Shown: positions 25,901-39,279 of the stretch, piece by piece | Numbering within the stretch: the stretch's first letter is position 1 | Layout of the letters: each line of letters opens with the position of its first letter | DNA from: Tetrahymena elliotti 4EA | Lineage: Eukaryota; Ciliophora; Oligohymenophorea; Hymenostomatida; Tetrahymenidae | Direction: 5' to 3' | Length of the DNA: 64,000 nucleotides | Assembly: GCA_000231825.2 (NCBI GenBank) | Contig: JH720333.1 | Location: 230,374-294,373 of the forward strand | Program-made: the position numbers and the translations under genes | Notes under the pieces: model-generated | Told to the model about the DNA's origin: nothing | Database searches by the model: none | What the model saw: the letters and a program-made list of their open reading frames with translations, nothing else

Positions 25901-27390
25901 ATGAAGAAGATAATTATTACTAAGAAGAAGATAATGATTTAGAATCTTCATCAGATAAGAATGAAAATGATTTAAATAATGAAGATATTGAAAGAAGTTT
26001 AAAATAATCTAAAAAATAAGCTAATTTACAACAATAAAATAAAAGAAAATCAGAATTAATTGATGAAAGCTTTGATCCAAATAACCCAAATATTCAGATA
26101 AATTAACAAAATAAATAAAATGTAGAAGAAAGCTATAAGCAAAATAACTAGAAAGATACAGATAATAACTAGTAATAAGATAGTAATGATGATAATTATG
26201 ATCTAGATTCAGATTAAAACAAAGAAATAGAATAAACTCAAAATGTTAAAAATTCATAAAACCCTTATTTTGAAGGGGATGAAAGATTATAAAGTGAGGA
26301 TTACTTTGATAAAGAAGATAGCTCTAGCGAAAATGACAACACAAATAACTAAAAAAACTAAAATAATGATAGTGACTCTTACAAAATGGATTCTTCAAAC
26401 TAAGGAAAATCATTCAGGAGCAGTAGCAATGCTAGCTAAAATCCAAAAAACCTTTCAAAATATGACAAAAATCCAGAATCAAAAAATGATTCAGGAATGT
26501 CAAATCATATTAAAAATGACTCATCTATTTCAAGTAGTGCCAAAAATTAAACAGAAAAATCAAACAATTTAAAAACAGATTAAGAAGCCAGCAGCTATGC
26601 TAAAACTGAATAAGAAGGTAGCAAAAATTTTAAAACAGAACAAGAAAATAGTAATAACAATAATATAGATATAGAAACAAACACTCCAATTGTTAAAAAT
26701 GAATCAAGAAAATCAAACCATTCTAAAACTGATTATGAGCATCATAGTCATAAATAAAGTAATTAAGATATCTCTAAAAATATTCAAAAAGAGCCTATGT
26801 CTCACATTTAAAATAATTCAGAAGTAAATAATCAAGCAAAAAAAAAAGATAGCTTAGATTTGAATGACTCAGTAAATAACAATGAATAAGAAGAATATGA
26901 TTAATTTGACAATAATATAGATTCGACTAGCTAAAACAAATCAGAATAAACCAAAAATCACAATGAAGAAATTATAAAAAATTAAAATGAAGAACAACTA
27001 TTTGAAAATCATGGAGAAAAAAGACTCAGCCAAAGTAATAATTAAAATTATTATGGTGATGATTATGAAGAAGATGAAGATGATTTAGATGATCATGGTA
27101 ACTAAGATAATTAAGAGTTTGGAGATAACTAACAAGATAATCAATACTAAGCTTAGAATAAATTTGAGTTGCAAAAAATAGACGAAGCCAACTAAAATAA
27201 TGAAGAAGATGGATAATCTAGCTTAAGTAATTTTACTAAAAGAAGCTAATTAAATTCTCAACTCCAAAGTAAATAATCAAAAAATCAATCTCCAGCTCCG
27301 TTTTCAAGAAATTATTCAATCTCAAAAGCAAAGTAAAATGATAACGATTCAAATTTACACTTGTAAAACTCATATGAAATAGAAGACTGA
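22930..27390 (+). CDS. CFAP97 (Hemingway)-domain protein with long acidic Asn/Gln-rich tail
   Basis: Seven exons: 22930-23133, 23231-23342, 23386-23530, 23621-24002, 24060-24562, 24843-25023, 25078-27390; 1279 residues, all phases agree. The CFAP97 domain is split over exons 3 and 4. The front half is ERKTEIERENIILLNKISKI (about residues 133-152). The back half is TKSLNKESRFRNLVKIASEN then QEILYRIKSKKSQYS (about 207-241), matching human CFAP97D1 SKSLNRETRNRELVRITVEN. Relatives act in cilia and sperm flagella. Exon 6 encodes a compact piece (DFYIVVYCIPDDKTFRLILN) of unknown type. The last exon, 771 codons with its stop, is low complexity, rich in Asp, Glu, Asn, Gln and Ser. Intron 3 is exactly 90 nt and in phase, so failure to splice would meet the TGA inside it. 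Confidence 0.85.
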
Positions 27391-28932
27391 GCTGAAATTT
27401 GTAAAAATAGTATAACCTAAAAACTAAAATGAATAAAAACATTTTAATATATCATTAATTTTTAATTAAAAAATATTTACTTTGTATTTTATATTTGATT
27501 TTTAAATCATCTTGTAACTATTAAATATCATAAAACAAATATTTGAATAGAACTTTTTCAATACTTACTATTTATCTCATTAAAAACATACAATATCATT
27601 CAAAAACAAATTTTATCTAAATTAACAGTTTTTTTTGTTTTTTACTTTATTCAATAATTTCCCTTCATAATTAATAGGCAAAATTTGTTCAATAAATAGT
27701 AATTCAAAATCACATTTATTTTTTTAATTAATTATTTTTGTGTAAATTTTATTGAGTTACAAATCTAAATTGTTGAATCTAAATAAAAAGTTTAACATTT
27801 CTTTCCTATTTGAAGAGACATACAAATAAAAAATGTTCAAAAAATTTAATGATTTCAATCATTAAAATATGGATTAAATTTAGAACAACTTTAATTTTAT
27901 ATTTTTTGTATTTTTATAAACTGAATTTATTGGATATCATTAGTTTTCACTTCAAAATTTATACTTTATAACTTTTCTGCTCATCATTTTAGTATTATTA
28001 ATTTTGTCTCAGCTATTTTTTTGTTATCATTTTGATTAATTTTATTTATTCTATTAATAATATTTTGATAATGATGATTTTTAATTGAAAATCATACATT
28101 TTTGTCATCAATTTTTCTATATTCTCTAAATTTAATAAAATATTTAAAAAATCAACTATGCAACTTGCTATTAATAAATATAGTGATTAAGATAGACAAA
28201 AAAAAGATTTCTTATTTTTAAGAAAAAAATATTTAGATGAATAAAATTTTAGACAATACTTTTTTATATTCCAATATACAGTATATTATCTTTTTTATCA
28301 TAAATTGTTAAGCTAAAAAATATATATCCTAAGAAGAAATATTGGTAATTGAATTTGTTTAATAATATTATTAAGGAAAAAAGGAATTTCAAAATATTAT
28401 TACTTTTTTGTCATTTTGAAAATAATTTAACTACTTTGAGTTGGCTTTTAAATTTTTTTATTTTTTATTAATTTGTTGATATAGAGTAAAATTCATTATT
28501 TGGATAATAAAATAAATGGATTGTTTAAATACATAGTGATTAGATAAGATGAATTATAGGGAAAATATATCCTTGAAAAATAAAATAAGTTTCTTGAATA
28601 ATAACTAAAATTTCTTATTATCATTGTAAAGTTCTTTAACAAAATCTAGGTAGAGTTTTTGGTTTAAATCCAAAATGCACATTTAAATAATTTAAATAAA
28701 TAAAGGAAATAAAGATAATAACAACTTCTTTATATAGCGTTAAAAGTTGACAACAAAATTTATCAAAAAAAAAAAAGAAAGAAAATAATAAGCAAGCTAA
28801 TTTTTCTTTTGCATTTAAGAAGCAAATCAATAAATCTAGCACACCATTTTTATTGATTGACATTTTTATTAGACAAGATTACAATTAAAATATAGATATA
28901 AAGTATTTTTAAGCTAGTCTGGTTTCGCTGAA
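27391..28932. other. Intergenic, upstream of the guanylyl cyclase gene
   Basis: AT-rich. An ATG at about 28158 opens a frame (MQLAINKYSDQDRQKK) that could be a remote first exon of the cyclase gene. The frame of the modelled first exon also stays open upstream to an acceptor-like TTTTATTAG at 28873. I could not join these into a supported model. Confidence 0.35.
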
Positions 28933-31900
28933 ATGAGAAAGATAGTTACAGAGATCTTTGATTTTTTAAAAAGAAAATTATTCTTTGGAGATGAAGATGT
29001 AGGTGATGTAGAAATCAGATAATAAAAGACATTTGACAAATCAGTAAATAATTTTTTTAGAAGAAATTTGTAATTTAAAATAAAACGATTCTCCAAAATG
29101 TTAACAATTTTTATCTCATTTTAAAATTACTTTTCAAAATAGATTGAAATAGAATTTGGTAATCTTTCCTAACTTAATGGGTTTAAACCCTATGAAGATA
29201 GAATTTCAAATAGGATTGGTATTTCAGAGTTAGACGTAAGCATTTATAATAGTTGTTGAGATCAGATTTAAAGCATGATTTTATATATAAATTAGGCTAT
29301 AGGGATAGTACCCAGAATGCTCTTTAAGTACTTACAAAGAATGGGTACTTGGCTTGTATTCATACATGCTCTACTAGCTATTATTGTTTATTCTACTTAT
29401 ACATTTTGGTCAGCATCGTATTTTACATTTGGTGCGTAAGGCATTTATTTATTCACTTACTTATTAAACTAGAAGCAAAAAAAAAAATGAAAGTAAATAG
29501 CAAGCAAATTATAAATGAAGTTCTTTTGCTTTTATTTGAAATTTCATCTTATTTTTAGTTAATTTTTGAAAGTAGAAATTGCTTTGATTTAATTATTGCG
29601 CATTCAAAAAATAAAATATTCCTATAAAAATAAAATTAGGGGCGATTTGATATTATTGTATTTGGTACCAGTCATTTTCTCATTTGTGATGTTCAGCTTG
29701 CGTGAGCTTAACATAGAAAGAGAAAGAACCTTGTAGGAGAATGTTATTAATAAGCAGCATTGCACAATATTTAAATTTTTTAAAAAAATCAAACTGTAAA
29801 ACCAGTAAAACATTAATAATAGTCTTTAATAAGATCAAATTGAAGACTAAGAACAAAGATTTCCTAATGTTTCTAAATAAATTGATGAAAAACCTATCAA
29901 GGGCTATTCAAATTTTAAAAAAGAAAAGGAGAAAGAAAAAGAAAAAGAAAAGGACGCTAGTTAAATTAATCATGGATAAGATATAGAAAATTTCTCCAAT
30001 TAAGTTAACAATCAAATGAGCAGTAATGCTTAAACAAATAATATGAATTCTACAGTAAATAATTAACAAAATGCATAAAATGCTCAATTAAGTCCTATTT
30101 TAGCCAGTGTTAACTAAAAGAACGAAAAGCATAAACCCTATGAAAAAGAAGGATCTTCATAAATAAATTCAAATATCCAAATAGCAAACAAAGGGATAAA
30201 AGAAAGTGTTACAATTAACTCTCATTACTAAAAGTTTAATACAAGAGTTATGAATAATAATTACCCAACTAAGACTGTTAAAATTTTGGATGAAATCAAA
30301 TGGGAATAATTAGAAGTTGGAAACATTGTTTGGCTTAAAAATGGTGAAATAGCTCCTGCTGATTTACTTATTTTAGATTGTCGTCAAAGCTTTTGTACAG
30401 TTGAGGAAGACATTTAAAATGGTAAAACCTACTAAATAGAGAAGTATCCTCCTTAATTGACCTCAGGTTATTACATTTTCTAATTCATGATATATTTTAA
30501 CTTTCACTCAAATAATCAGTTTTATCTCTAAATAAAAAAATACAAAAACTTTTAAATTAATATTTTATTTTTAAATAGTTTCTGTTCATTCTAAGCTTAA
30601 ATAAAACATGTTTGAGTATAGAAAGCTTTTAAGTGGAAGAATTGAATACACCAAATAATCTAGAAGAAAAGAATTCAGCGGTTTCTTAAAGATGAATAAA
30701 GATCCTAAGGGTGAAAACTTAGATCAAAGAAACATCATTTACAGAGGAAGTAAACTTGTATTTAGTGAATGGATATATGGTATTGTACTCTATGCAGGAA
30801 AAGATACCAAAATTTATCAATAAAGCTACAACAAAGAAACTATGAAGACTTCTTTCTTTGGTAAAAAAGCTAAGCTCTTTTTTTTGGTTGCTTACATTCA
30901 TCTTCTTGTCAGTATAGGAGTAATTTTTTCAATCAAAATCTTAAGAACTATTTATTAACTTAACAATTTATTAAATAGATTTCTATATTCTTTGTAATTT
31001 TTTAACCATGCTATGTTGGATTCAGTTATGCATGGCTTGAGTAGTAGGATTTTGTAGGTTTAATTTTAGGTTTTATGGTAGAATATCTACATATAATGCC
31101 ATAGTTGTTTTACTCTGTAGTTGATGTGATAGAAATGGTAAATGATCTTTACCATAACAAGTATTTCAAGAAAATTGATCTTCAAATGTAAAATAACTAA
31201 TCAGGAAATAATTACTAGATGCTAAGAAGTGTTACTTTAGGTGACATCTCTTTAACGAACTTTGTATTTCTAGATAAAACAGGTACTATAACTGATGGGG
31301 AAATGCAATAAGTACGACTAATAATTGTAGATGGATAAATGTATTCACTAAATCTTAAAATGGCAGAGCAAATTATGAAGAATAAGTCTTTCAATTTAAA
31401 TAACCATTGCAAAAGCGTTAAAGAACTAATAGATGGAGAGAATATGGTTATTGCAGATGAAAAGTAATCTGTAAATAACGATTAATCTAACTAATCTAAC
31501 ACTATAAACATGTTCCCTAATTTACTCTATTAATCTTCCATGTAAAGCAAGAAGAACAATAAGTAGCAAATTTAGCATAAAAACTCATTCGATGCCTCTG
31601 ATGAGCTCGATGAAGAAGAATGCAGAGATGAAGTCAAAAATTCTATGGATTCTAAAAAAATGAAAATACTCTAAGTACCTAACTAGCCTGACTCTCCTTC
31701 CTTAAACAACTCTTTCTAAAAAGATAATTCTGCATAAGTAATACATATTTTTCAATAAATTAAATAAGTTTTTATGATGATTCATCAAAAAATAAAATTA
31801 TTTTTCCCAATTTTCTTCAAACAAAAGCAGAAACCATTCATTTTTTTTGAAGAAAATGAATTTAAAAATAAACTTTTTACAAAAATTCTAAAAGCTTTTT

Positions 31901-34900
31901 ATTAAAAAATATTTTACAGCAAGAAACAAATTCTTTAGATAAAACAAAACCTCTAAAATAATCAGAAATGAATTAGAATAGCAGATAAGCAAGTCATAAG
32001 TTAAGTACAGGCCATTCAGATAATATTTAAGATGAAAATGATTTTATTACTTGTTTACATAACGACTATGATAAAAAACATCATGAAGCTATTTTAATTA
32101 CAGTGATTTGTAATCATATAATTAGTTATTATGATAACAAAACTGATGAAATCATTAACACTAACGTTTCTAAAGAAGGAGAAATCATGAAGGAATTCCA
32201 AAATGTGTTTAACTATCAATTTAAATGCTCATCTGTTTATAAAGGGTAGTCATACTCACCAAATTATATTGTTGTAATTCAAGGAAAGTTAATTTCATTT
32301 AAGATATTAGCAATTAATGAAAACACTTAAAATAGGCCATATTTTTCTATTCTATTTAGAGATCCTAACAGCTTATATCCAAATAGAGGATCTGTCCTCT
32401 ACACTAAAATATCTTTAAAAGTAAAATTTTTAAATCTTTGTTTACATTGATCTGATAAAAATATTTTTTTTAATTAGAATACCGAAATACCTTAAGGAAT
32501 ATAATTTAAAGATAAAGATCAAAGAGCCAGACTTGAAAAATAGTTATAATTTTTAGTATAAAATGGTATGAGGCCAATCATTTATTGTAAGAGAGAACTA
32601 AACGATGAAAAAACTGATGACTATTTAAGATAATATGAGAATCTTAAAAAGAATCTAGTTTAAGATGATTCCAAGTTAGAAAGCTTATATGATGATATTG
32701 AAAAAGAATTACAAATTGTCACCGTTTTTGGTGTTTCAGAGAATCTTAAAAAGGGAGCAGATATTGCTATAAAGCAAATGAGATTAGCAGGTTTGCATAC
32801 ATGGATGCTTACTGGTGACAGTTATATCTAAGCTGTAACTGCAGCTTATTAATGTCATTTAATTGATTAAGAAGTTTAAGTTTTACACTTAGAAGGTAAA
32901 AACTATGATTAAATAAAAATCTTAATCAGAGACCAGTTAAATGCTATTTAGAATGAAAGTAAGCAAAACAAACTAATTCCATAAAATCCTAGTGCTTACA
33001 AGAGATATCTAGAGTATATTTTTACAGACCACACAACCCCAGCAAACTCTCCTGGATTAGTAAATTAATAATTATTAAATTAATTTAATTATTAAATATG
33101 TTTAAATATTAGAATAAAAATGAAATAAGCAGTAGAAAAATGAGTGATTAATAAGTGAGCCAGAATACCAACATTTACAATACAAGCCTGATTAACAAAA
33201 AGTAGTTTATGTCTAGTTATTTATAAAACCCTTTTTACAGCAACCAAGCTGTGAACAGAAAGAAATCTATGTCAGTAGGTTTAAACTAAAAACCTTATCT
33301 ATTTTCTATTGTTGTTTCATCTGAAGCACTAACAACAATATTTAGTGACAATTACCTTAGAAATCACTTTTATTTTCTCAGCTATTTTTGCACCTCCTTA
33401 ATTGGGTACGATCTCTAAACTAATCAAAAGGGTTGGTTTGTAAGAATGGTTAAGTAAAAGTACCCTCAAAACCCAAAAACTCTAGCCATAGGAGATTCTT
33501 ACAATGATGCTGATGTAATAAATAAATAAATAAATAATTAATTAATTTAATCAAACCAAAGTAAAGAATGAATTACAACTTTGGCTTTTTAGAATTTTAT
33601 GAAATAAAACAATTTTTTAAAAAATTTAATTGAAAGTTTTTGATAAAAAACATAAAATAATATTAAAATAATAATAGATGATGTAATCAGCAGATATCTC
33701 AATTTAAATGAAGAATTTTAAGTATAATGTGAACTACATTGGAGATATCATGGTGAATGACTTTACAAGTATTTCAAATTTATTATACTCTAATTCAAGA
33801 TACATGGCAGAGTTGTATGAGGAATTGTTACTTTATGCATTTTATAGAGCTTTCTTGCTAGGATATATAATTTTGTTCATTGAAGCTTCTAATTGCTCGT
33901 ATGGTAACTCATTATGGAATTCTCTTTAAATCTTCTTCTTTCACTCATTGTTATACGTTGTTAGTATTGCAAGCTACTTAATAAAAAAATATTCCAAAAA
34001 GCATAAGTATTCAATAAATAATGAAATTTTAATAGATTAATTCTAAAACAGCACATTTACATTCAAGAAATAAAAGACTATGGGATTTTTCTACAAAGTA
34101 GTTTTTCATAGTTTAGCTGAAGCATTTACAATTTATTTGAATGTTTACTTTGTATTTAATTTTGATAGTAACGATAATGGTAAATCTTACACTCTTAAAA
34201 CATCAGAAATGTTTGGCTACTTTTTAATTGGTATTACAACTACTATGAAAATATTAGTTGTGTCTAACTAGAATTTTAAAGAAGGAATTACTACATTTTT
34301 ATTCTTCTGTATATGCTACTTTATATATTTGCCACTAGAAGATCTTTATTAGAACTACCCTTTCTAATTCTAAGAAGTTATAGAGTAAATAGGTTCATCT
34401 GTTCATGTTATTATATATATGATATCCATAATTTTCTTTATTTTTGGTTTTCAAATCATCCTAGAGTATAGTCTCTTTATTCCTTCTTTCTTCCCTTAAG
34501 GCATGGTTAGATAAGCAACTAAATATTACAAACTATTATGTAATTTTTTTAAGCTAAAATCATATATTAAATTTTTATATTTGAAAGAATTAAAAGAAAG
34601 TGAAGATGAAAAATCAGATGATAAATATAAAAAGAAAAAATTGAAAGCTAAAAAGGGTGAAAACATTATCAACAGATTGATTTCTATTATTTTCCCTTAA
34701 GAAGATTAAGAAGATATGGATATTATTTTAAAGAATAGTAATTAATTTCATAAATTTATTATTTAATAAATCCATTAAATTTTTAAAAAAAGTGATTTCA
34801 AGTGAAGATATTAGTGAATAAAACCAAGAAATGAATAAACTTTCACTGTAATTTAAGAATCCTGACTTGGAAAAAAAATTTACTCAAAGCGTATAGAAGA

Positions 34901-37900
34901 ACTGGATAATTTATAATAAGTTCTACTAACTTATTATTCTAGTTTTATTCGAACTCATGTAATTGCTTATCTACAGTGTAAAAAGCAAGAGTGAGCCTTA
35001 ATTAGATTACATAATTGGTTAAACTATAGGAAGTATTTTTATTTCAGGAGTCACTTTTACCATGTTTACTTCTAAAGGAGAAAAATAATTTTTTAAGCTA
35101 AATTTATTGTGCTTATTCTTGAGAATCATAACAAAGATTTTTACAGATATTTTGTAAGGAAGTGATAATTCGTTAGAATCCTTTACATTCAGTTATTTTA
35201 TTAACTTTGCTGTTTTATGTAGGCCAGATTATGTTATGTATGGCTCAATCCTTGAAGCTTTTGTATTCTTTATGAAGTTCTCAATTCAAAGTTCATTTAA
35301 CTCTAATGTAGATAGATATATCTCCCTTTCCACCATTCTCTTTACTTTAGGCTATTGTTTATTCTGTATTTAAACGAAATACTAGGTAAACAAACATACA
35401 TATACTCTAACATTCTTCCTTTTAAAGCTATTCTTCAAAATGAATTGTTAACCAATTTATCTACTTTTTTCAAAATTACTTTGATTTTTTCTTTGACTTT
35501 TTTAAGAAAACATAAATAAAATATTCTTATTTTATTAATAGTATGAAACTGTTGAGAGATAGGATTATCTTAGTTAAAACAAACTTAGAATAGAAAGTGC
35601 TAAAATAAATAACATCTTGGCAATTCTTCTCCCTAAATTCGTTAGAGACAGAATATCAAATAGTAAGATTGTAATTTTTGTTGAAACTTAAAATTAATAA
35701 ATTTTATTTCAAACATTAGCTGGTGAAATATAGCTTGCAGAAAATTAAGGTGAAGTAGCTGTTTTGTTTTGTGATATATGTGATTTTGATAATATTCTTT
35801 AGTCTGAAAGTGAAAAGATTGTAGCCCTTTTAGATAATTTATTCAGAAATTTTGATATACTTTGTTCATAGAATGACTGTACCAAAATTGAGACAGTTGG
35901 AAAAACTTATGTGGCTGCTTCAGGGTTAAGCTTAGAACTACAAAATAAGAAGAAGCACACTGTATATAATTCTGTAGAAAGATTAATCAATTTAGGATTT
36001 GATATGCAAGACTATGTTAAGAATATTTCTTGGGGAAAACATGGTGATAAAATGAGAGTTAAAATAGGTATTCACTATGGAAGAGTTATGGCAGGAGTTA
36101 TAGGTTATCACAAGCCTTAATTTTCATTGATTGGCGATACAATTAACACAACAAGTAGAGTCATGTCAACTGGAGAAGACAACAGGATGACTATTTCAAG
36201 TTAAGCGTATGCTAAGATTTAAACACATAACCTAAGCAACTATCGCACAAATCGTAAAGAAGTTGAAGCAAAAGGTAAAGGTGTGATGGTTACATACTAG
36301 ATTTTCAAATAAAATTAGAAATATATAAAGGGAACATCTAAAAAAACAGAAGTTTTTAAACCTGGCTCTAAATAAACTGCTAAAGGCAGTATGTATTAAA
36401 AGTAGTCACCTATGAAAAGAACTATGCTAGATCCAAAAAATATGATTTAATAAGCATCTAAAGAAGAGAGAAAGATGTCATACTTGAATGCAAAGTAGAG
36501 TCCTTAAAATAGCTAATAAAATAATAGTCCTAGGTTCACTCTTACAAGCCCTATGAATTCAACCTAATAAATCAAGTTAGCCATGGGAGGAATCAAAAGT
36601 GTTAATCTCACAAGAAAAGTAGCAAAAAAGAATACAGTAAAATTAGGCTATTAGGCTGTCCCTCATTAGTTTGCTTAAGCAGTTGCAATAGATGGATCTT
36701 AAGGTATTGATAAAAAGTCTACTTTAATGTCTCCAATCAAGCTAAAATCAGTAAATAATAGATAGATAGATTTATAAATAAATAAATAAAATTTAAGCTG
36801 AAATTACATTTATTATCTTTATTTTTATTTACATTTTGAAATTTTAATTGAAGAAATATAAATTATAATCATAGTAAATGAAAGACAATGACTAGTCCAA
36901 AAATTCTCCTGTGAATAATCCTTCAAAATAATCAATATAAATTCCAAATACAAACAATGGAGCTAAGAGAAATGAAAGCAATCATACCTAAAACACTATA
37001 AACAAAATAGAACAAGCATTAAAGGAAGAGGTGCATTTAGAGTATGCAAATAATCTTTTTGTAGAAGAGATAGATGCCGAGTTTATTAATGAGTTGTTTG
37101 AAAACAATGAAGAAGAAAAGGTACATATTTTAATATTTATCTTATTTCAAAAATTGATTTTGTTTTGTGAAATTGATGATACCTCATCTTTTTTCAAAAG
37201 TGAAATAAAAAAATAATTTGATTAAATTAAGTTTGTTTTTTATTCTCTGAATATTAAATTTAATTTTATAAATAGGGAGACAAAGAAAATGGGTAATATT
37301 TATAGTTAACTAAGAAATCTCTTTTCCTTGCTTTAGATAAGTCAAAACCAGATACTTAGCAATTTTATGATGAGCTATTTGAATAGTCTAAGAAATCAAT
37401 GCGCTTCAGATATTTAGGATACACAAAACTTTTACTTGTAAAATGCATATTGGTATTCTTAGCTAGTTCAGTGTTATCTACCTATTATGTAGCTAGTATC
37501 ATTTGGAGATCTTTGTTTTGTTTTATGCTTTATGTCAATCACTGGAGTAGGAATAAATTCTTTTACTCTTCTCTTTTGAAGTTTAGGATAGTTATATTTT
37601 TTATTATGACTATGGGTGTCACTATTGTAACAGTAGAAACATACTAAATAGGATTATCAGGTATTTCAAATAATTCTTTTATATCCTTCCTAAGAGTGTA
37701 AACTGCAGAGGTTTTCATAATTTACATTATTTTTAGCTCTCTTTAATGCATGGAGTTCTATATTAATGTAATTTTATATTTCATTCTTCTAATTAATTGG
37801 CTACTATGTGCTCAGAATTTTGGAGCTGTATCAGAGCTAGCTTATTTTATGATAATTATTGGTTTTGTCCATCTTTCATATTAATATCTCCTCTTTAAAT

Positions 37901-39279
37901 TGTATATTAAAACTTTCAATAATCATAAAAATCTATCTAAAAAAACTAAAGAGTAAAACTAGATATTAAGCAACCTCCTACCTAAACATGTATAAAACTT
38001 ATCTTATTTTTTGTTAAAAAATTAAATTGTATTTACCATTTTTTTTTGAATAAAGGTGTTAGAAAAATTCTTAAATAACCCAGAAACTACAAGACTTGAA
38101 TTAGTGGATAACTTTGAAGATGTAACGATATTATTTGCTGATATTGCAGGTTTCACTAAATATAGCTCACAAGTTGATCCTGAGTAAGTTGTTAATATGC
38201 TTAAAAAGTTATTCTATGAATTTGATAAAGCCTGTCAAGAAAATGAAATTTTCAAGTTATACACTATAGGCGATTGTTATGTTGTAATAGGTTTTACAGA
38301 CATTAGAAAGAGAAACCCAGCCGAAGAAGCTAAAAATGTTATTAATATGGGATTCAGTATGATTGAAATCATAAAATAGCTTAGAGCTTAAGTAAAATTT
38401 GAATAACTTGACATGCGTATTGGTGTCCACACAGTAATTTTAATTTCCAAAAAAATATTTAATTAAAAAATCAAAATATTTATTTAGGGTAAAATCATTG
38501 GTGGTGTTATTGGTACAGATATTGTCAGATACGATATTTATGGAAGAGACGTTGTTATTGCTAATAAAATGGAAAGCTCAGGAGATCAAGGAAGAATACT
38601 TGTAAGTAGTTAAACAAGAAAATTATTAGAGCCATGTGGTATGTTTGAATTTGTTGATGATAAAGAAGTGAAAATCAAATCTATCGACACTGTTGTAAAT
38701 GCCTCCTTTGTTAATTACAGAAAGATTGATGAATCTTAAATTAAAGATATTCATGGAACAATCTCACAATTTGATGAAGATCATGATGATAATTATGAAA
38801 ATGATCAATCAAAGTACTCTAATAATCTTCAAAATGACATTAATAAAAATATGGGCAGCTAAATAGAAAAAAGTAGAGAAAACATTCAATCTCAAAAATT
38901 ATAAAATAATGAAGATATCTCTGATTTTCATAGAAAAGAAGATGTTGATTAGGATCTTTAACAAGTAGACGTCAACTAAGATAATGACTATTTACATAAA
39001 GGAGCCGTTGAAGAAGATTTTTCAAACAACAACTTTTTATAATACAATAATAACAACAACAGTACCAACAATGATAACATATTTTTATAACGCTATGAGC
39101 ATGAAGATGATAAACTTAAATTATAAGAAGTAGTAGATCATGATAATGAGATTGAATAACACATACACAATAGCCCTGAATTAACAGTTTAAAATGATAA
39201 TTAAAATAAAAGCAAAAACAATGAAAGCATTTAAAGTGAGAGTGAAGAATAAGAAGAGAATGAAGATTTGTTTATCTGA
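28933..39279 (+). CDS. Guanylyl cyclase fused to a P4-ATPase-like domain (alveolate type)
   Basis: Sixteen in-phase exons: 28933-29235, 29296-29435, 29640-30466, 30579-30919, 30979-31737, 31920-32420, 32478-33059, 33113-33514, 33678-34737, 34793-35385, 35542-35662, 35720-36750, 36854-37120, 37276-37989, 38056-38433, 38488-39279; about 2936 residues. The N-terminal half resembles a lipid flippase: VPRMLFKYLQRM before TM1, actuator LKNGEIAPADLLILD, DKTGT at about 636-640, LTGDS near 1068-1072, GDSYNDADM near 1278. The C-terminal half has two six-helix cassettes, each followed by a cyclase domain. The first is C2-like: Glu1934 in KIETVGKTY, and LIGDTINTTSRV. The second is C1-like: metal Asp at about 2576 (FADIAGF) and 2620 (TIGDCY), then RYDIYGRDVVIANKMESS. 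This inverted order is known for Paramecium, Tetrahymena and Plasmodium guanylyl cyclases, which make cGMP at the cell surface. The start is the first in-frame ATG; extra upstream exons are possible. Confidence 0.93.

Noticed and set aside
26243..26572. Standard-code ORF of 109 residues
   Set aside because: Out-of-frame shadow inside the last CFAP97 exon, whose true frame uses TAA/TAG as Gln.
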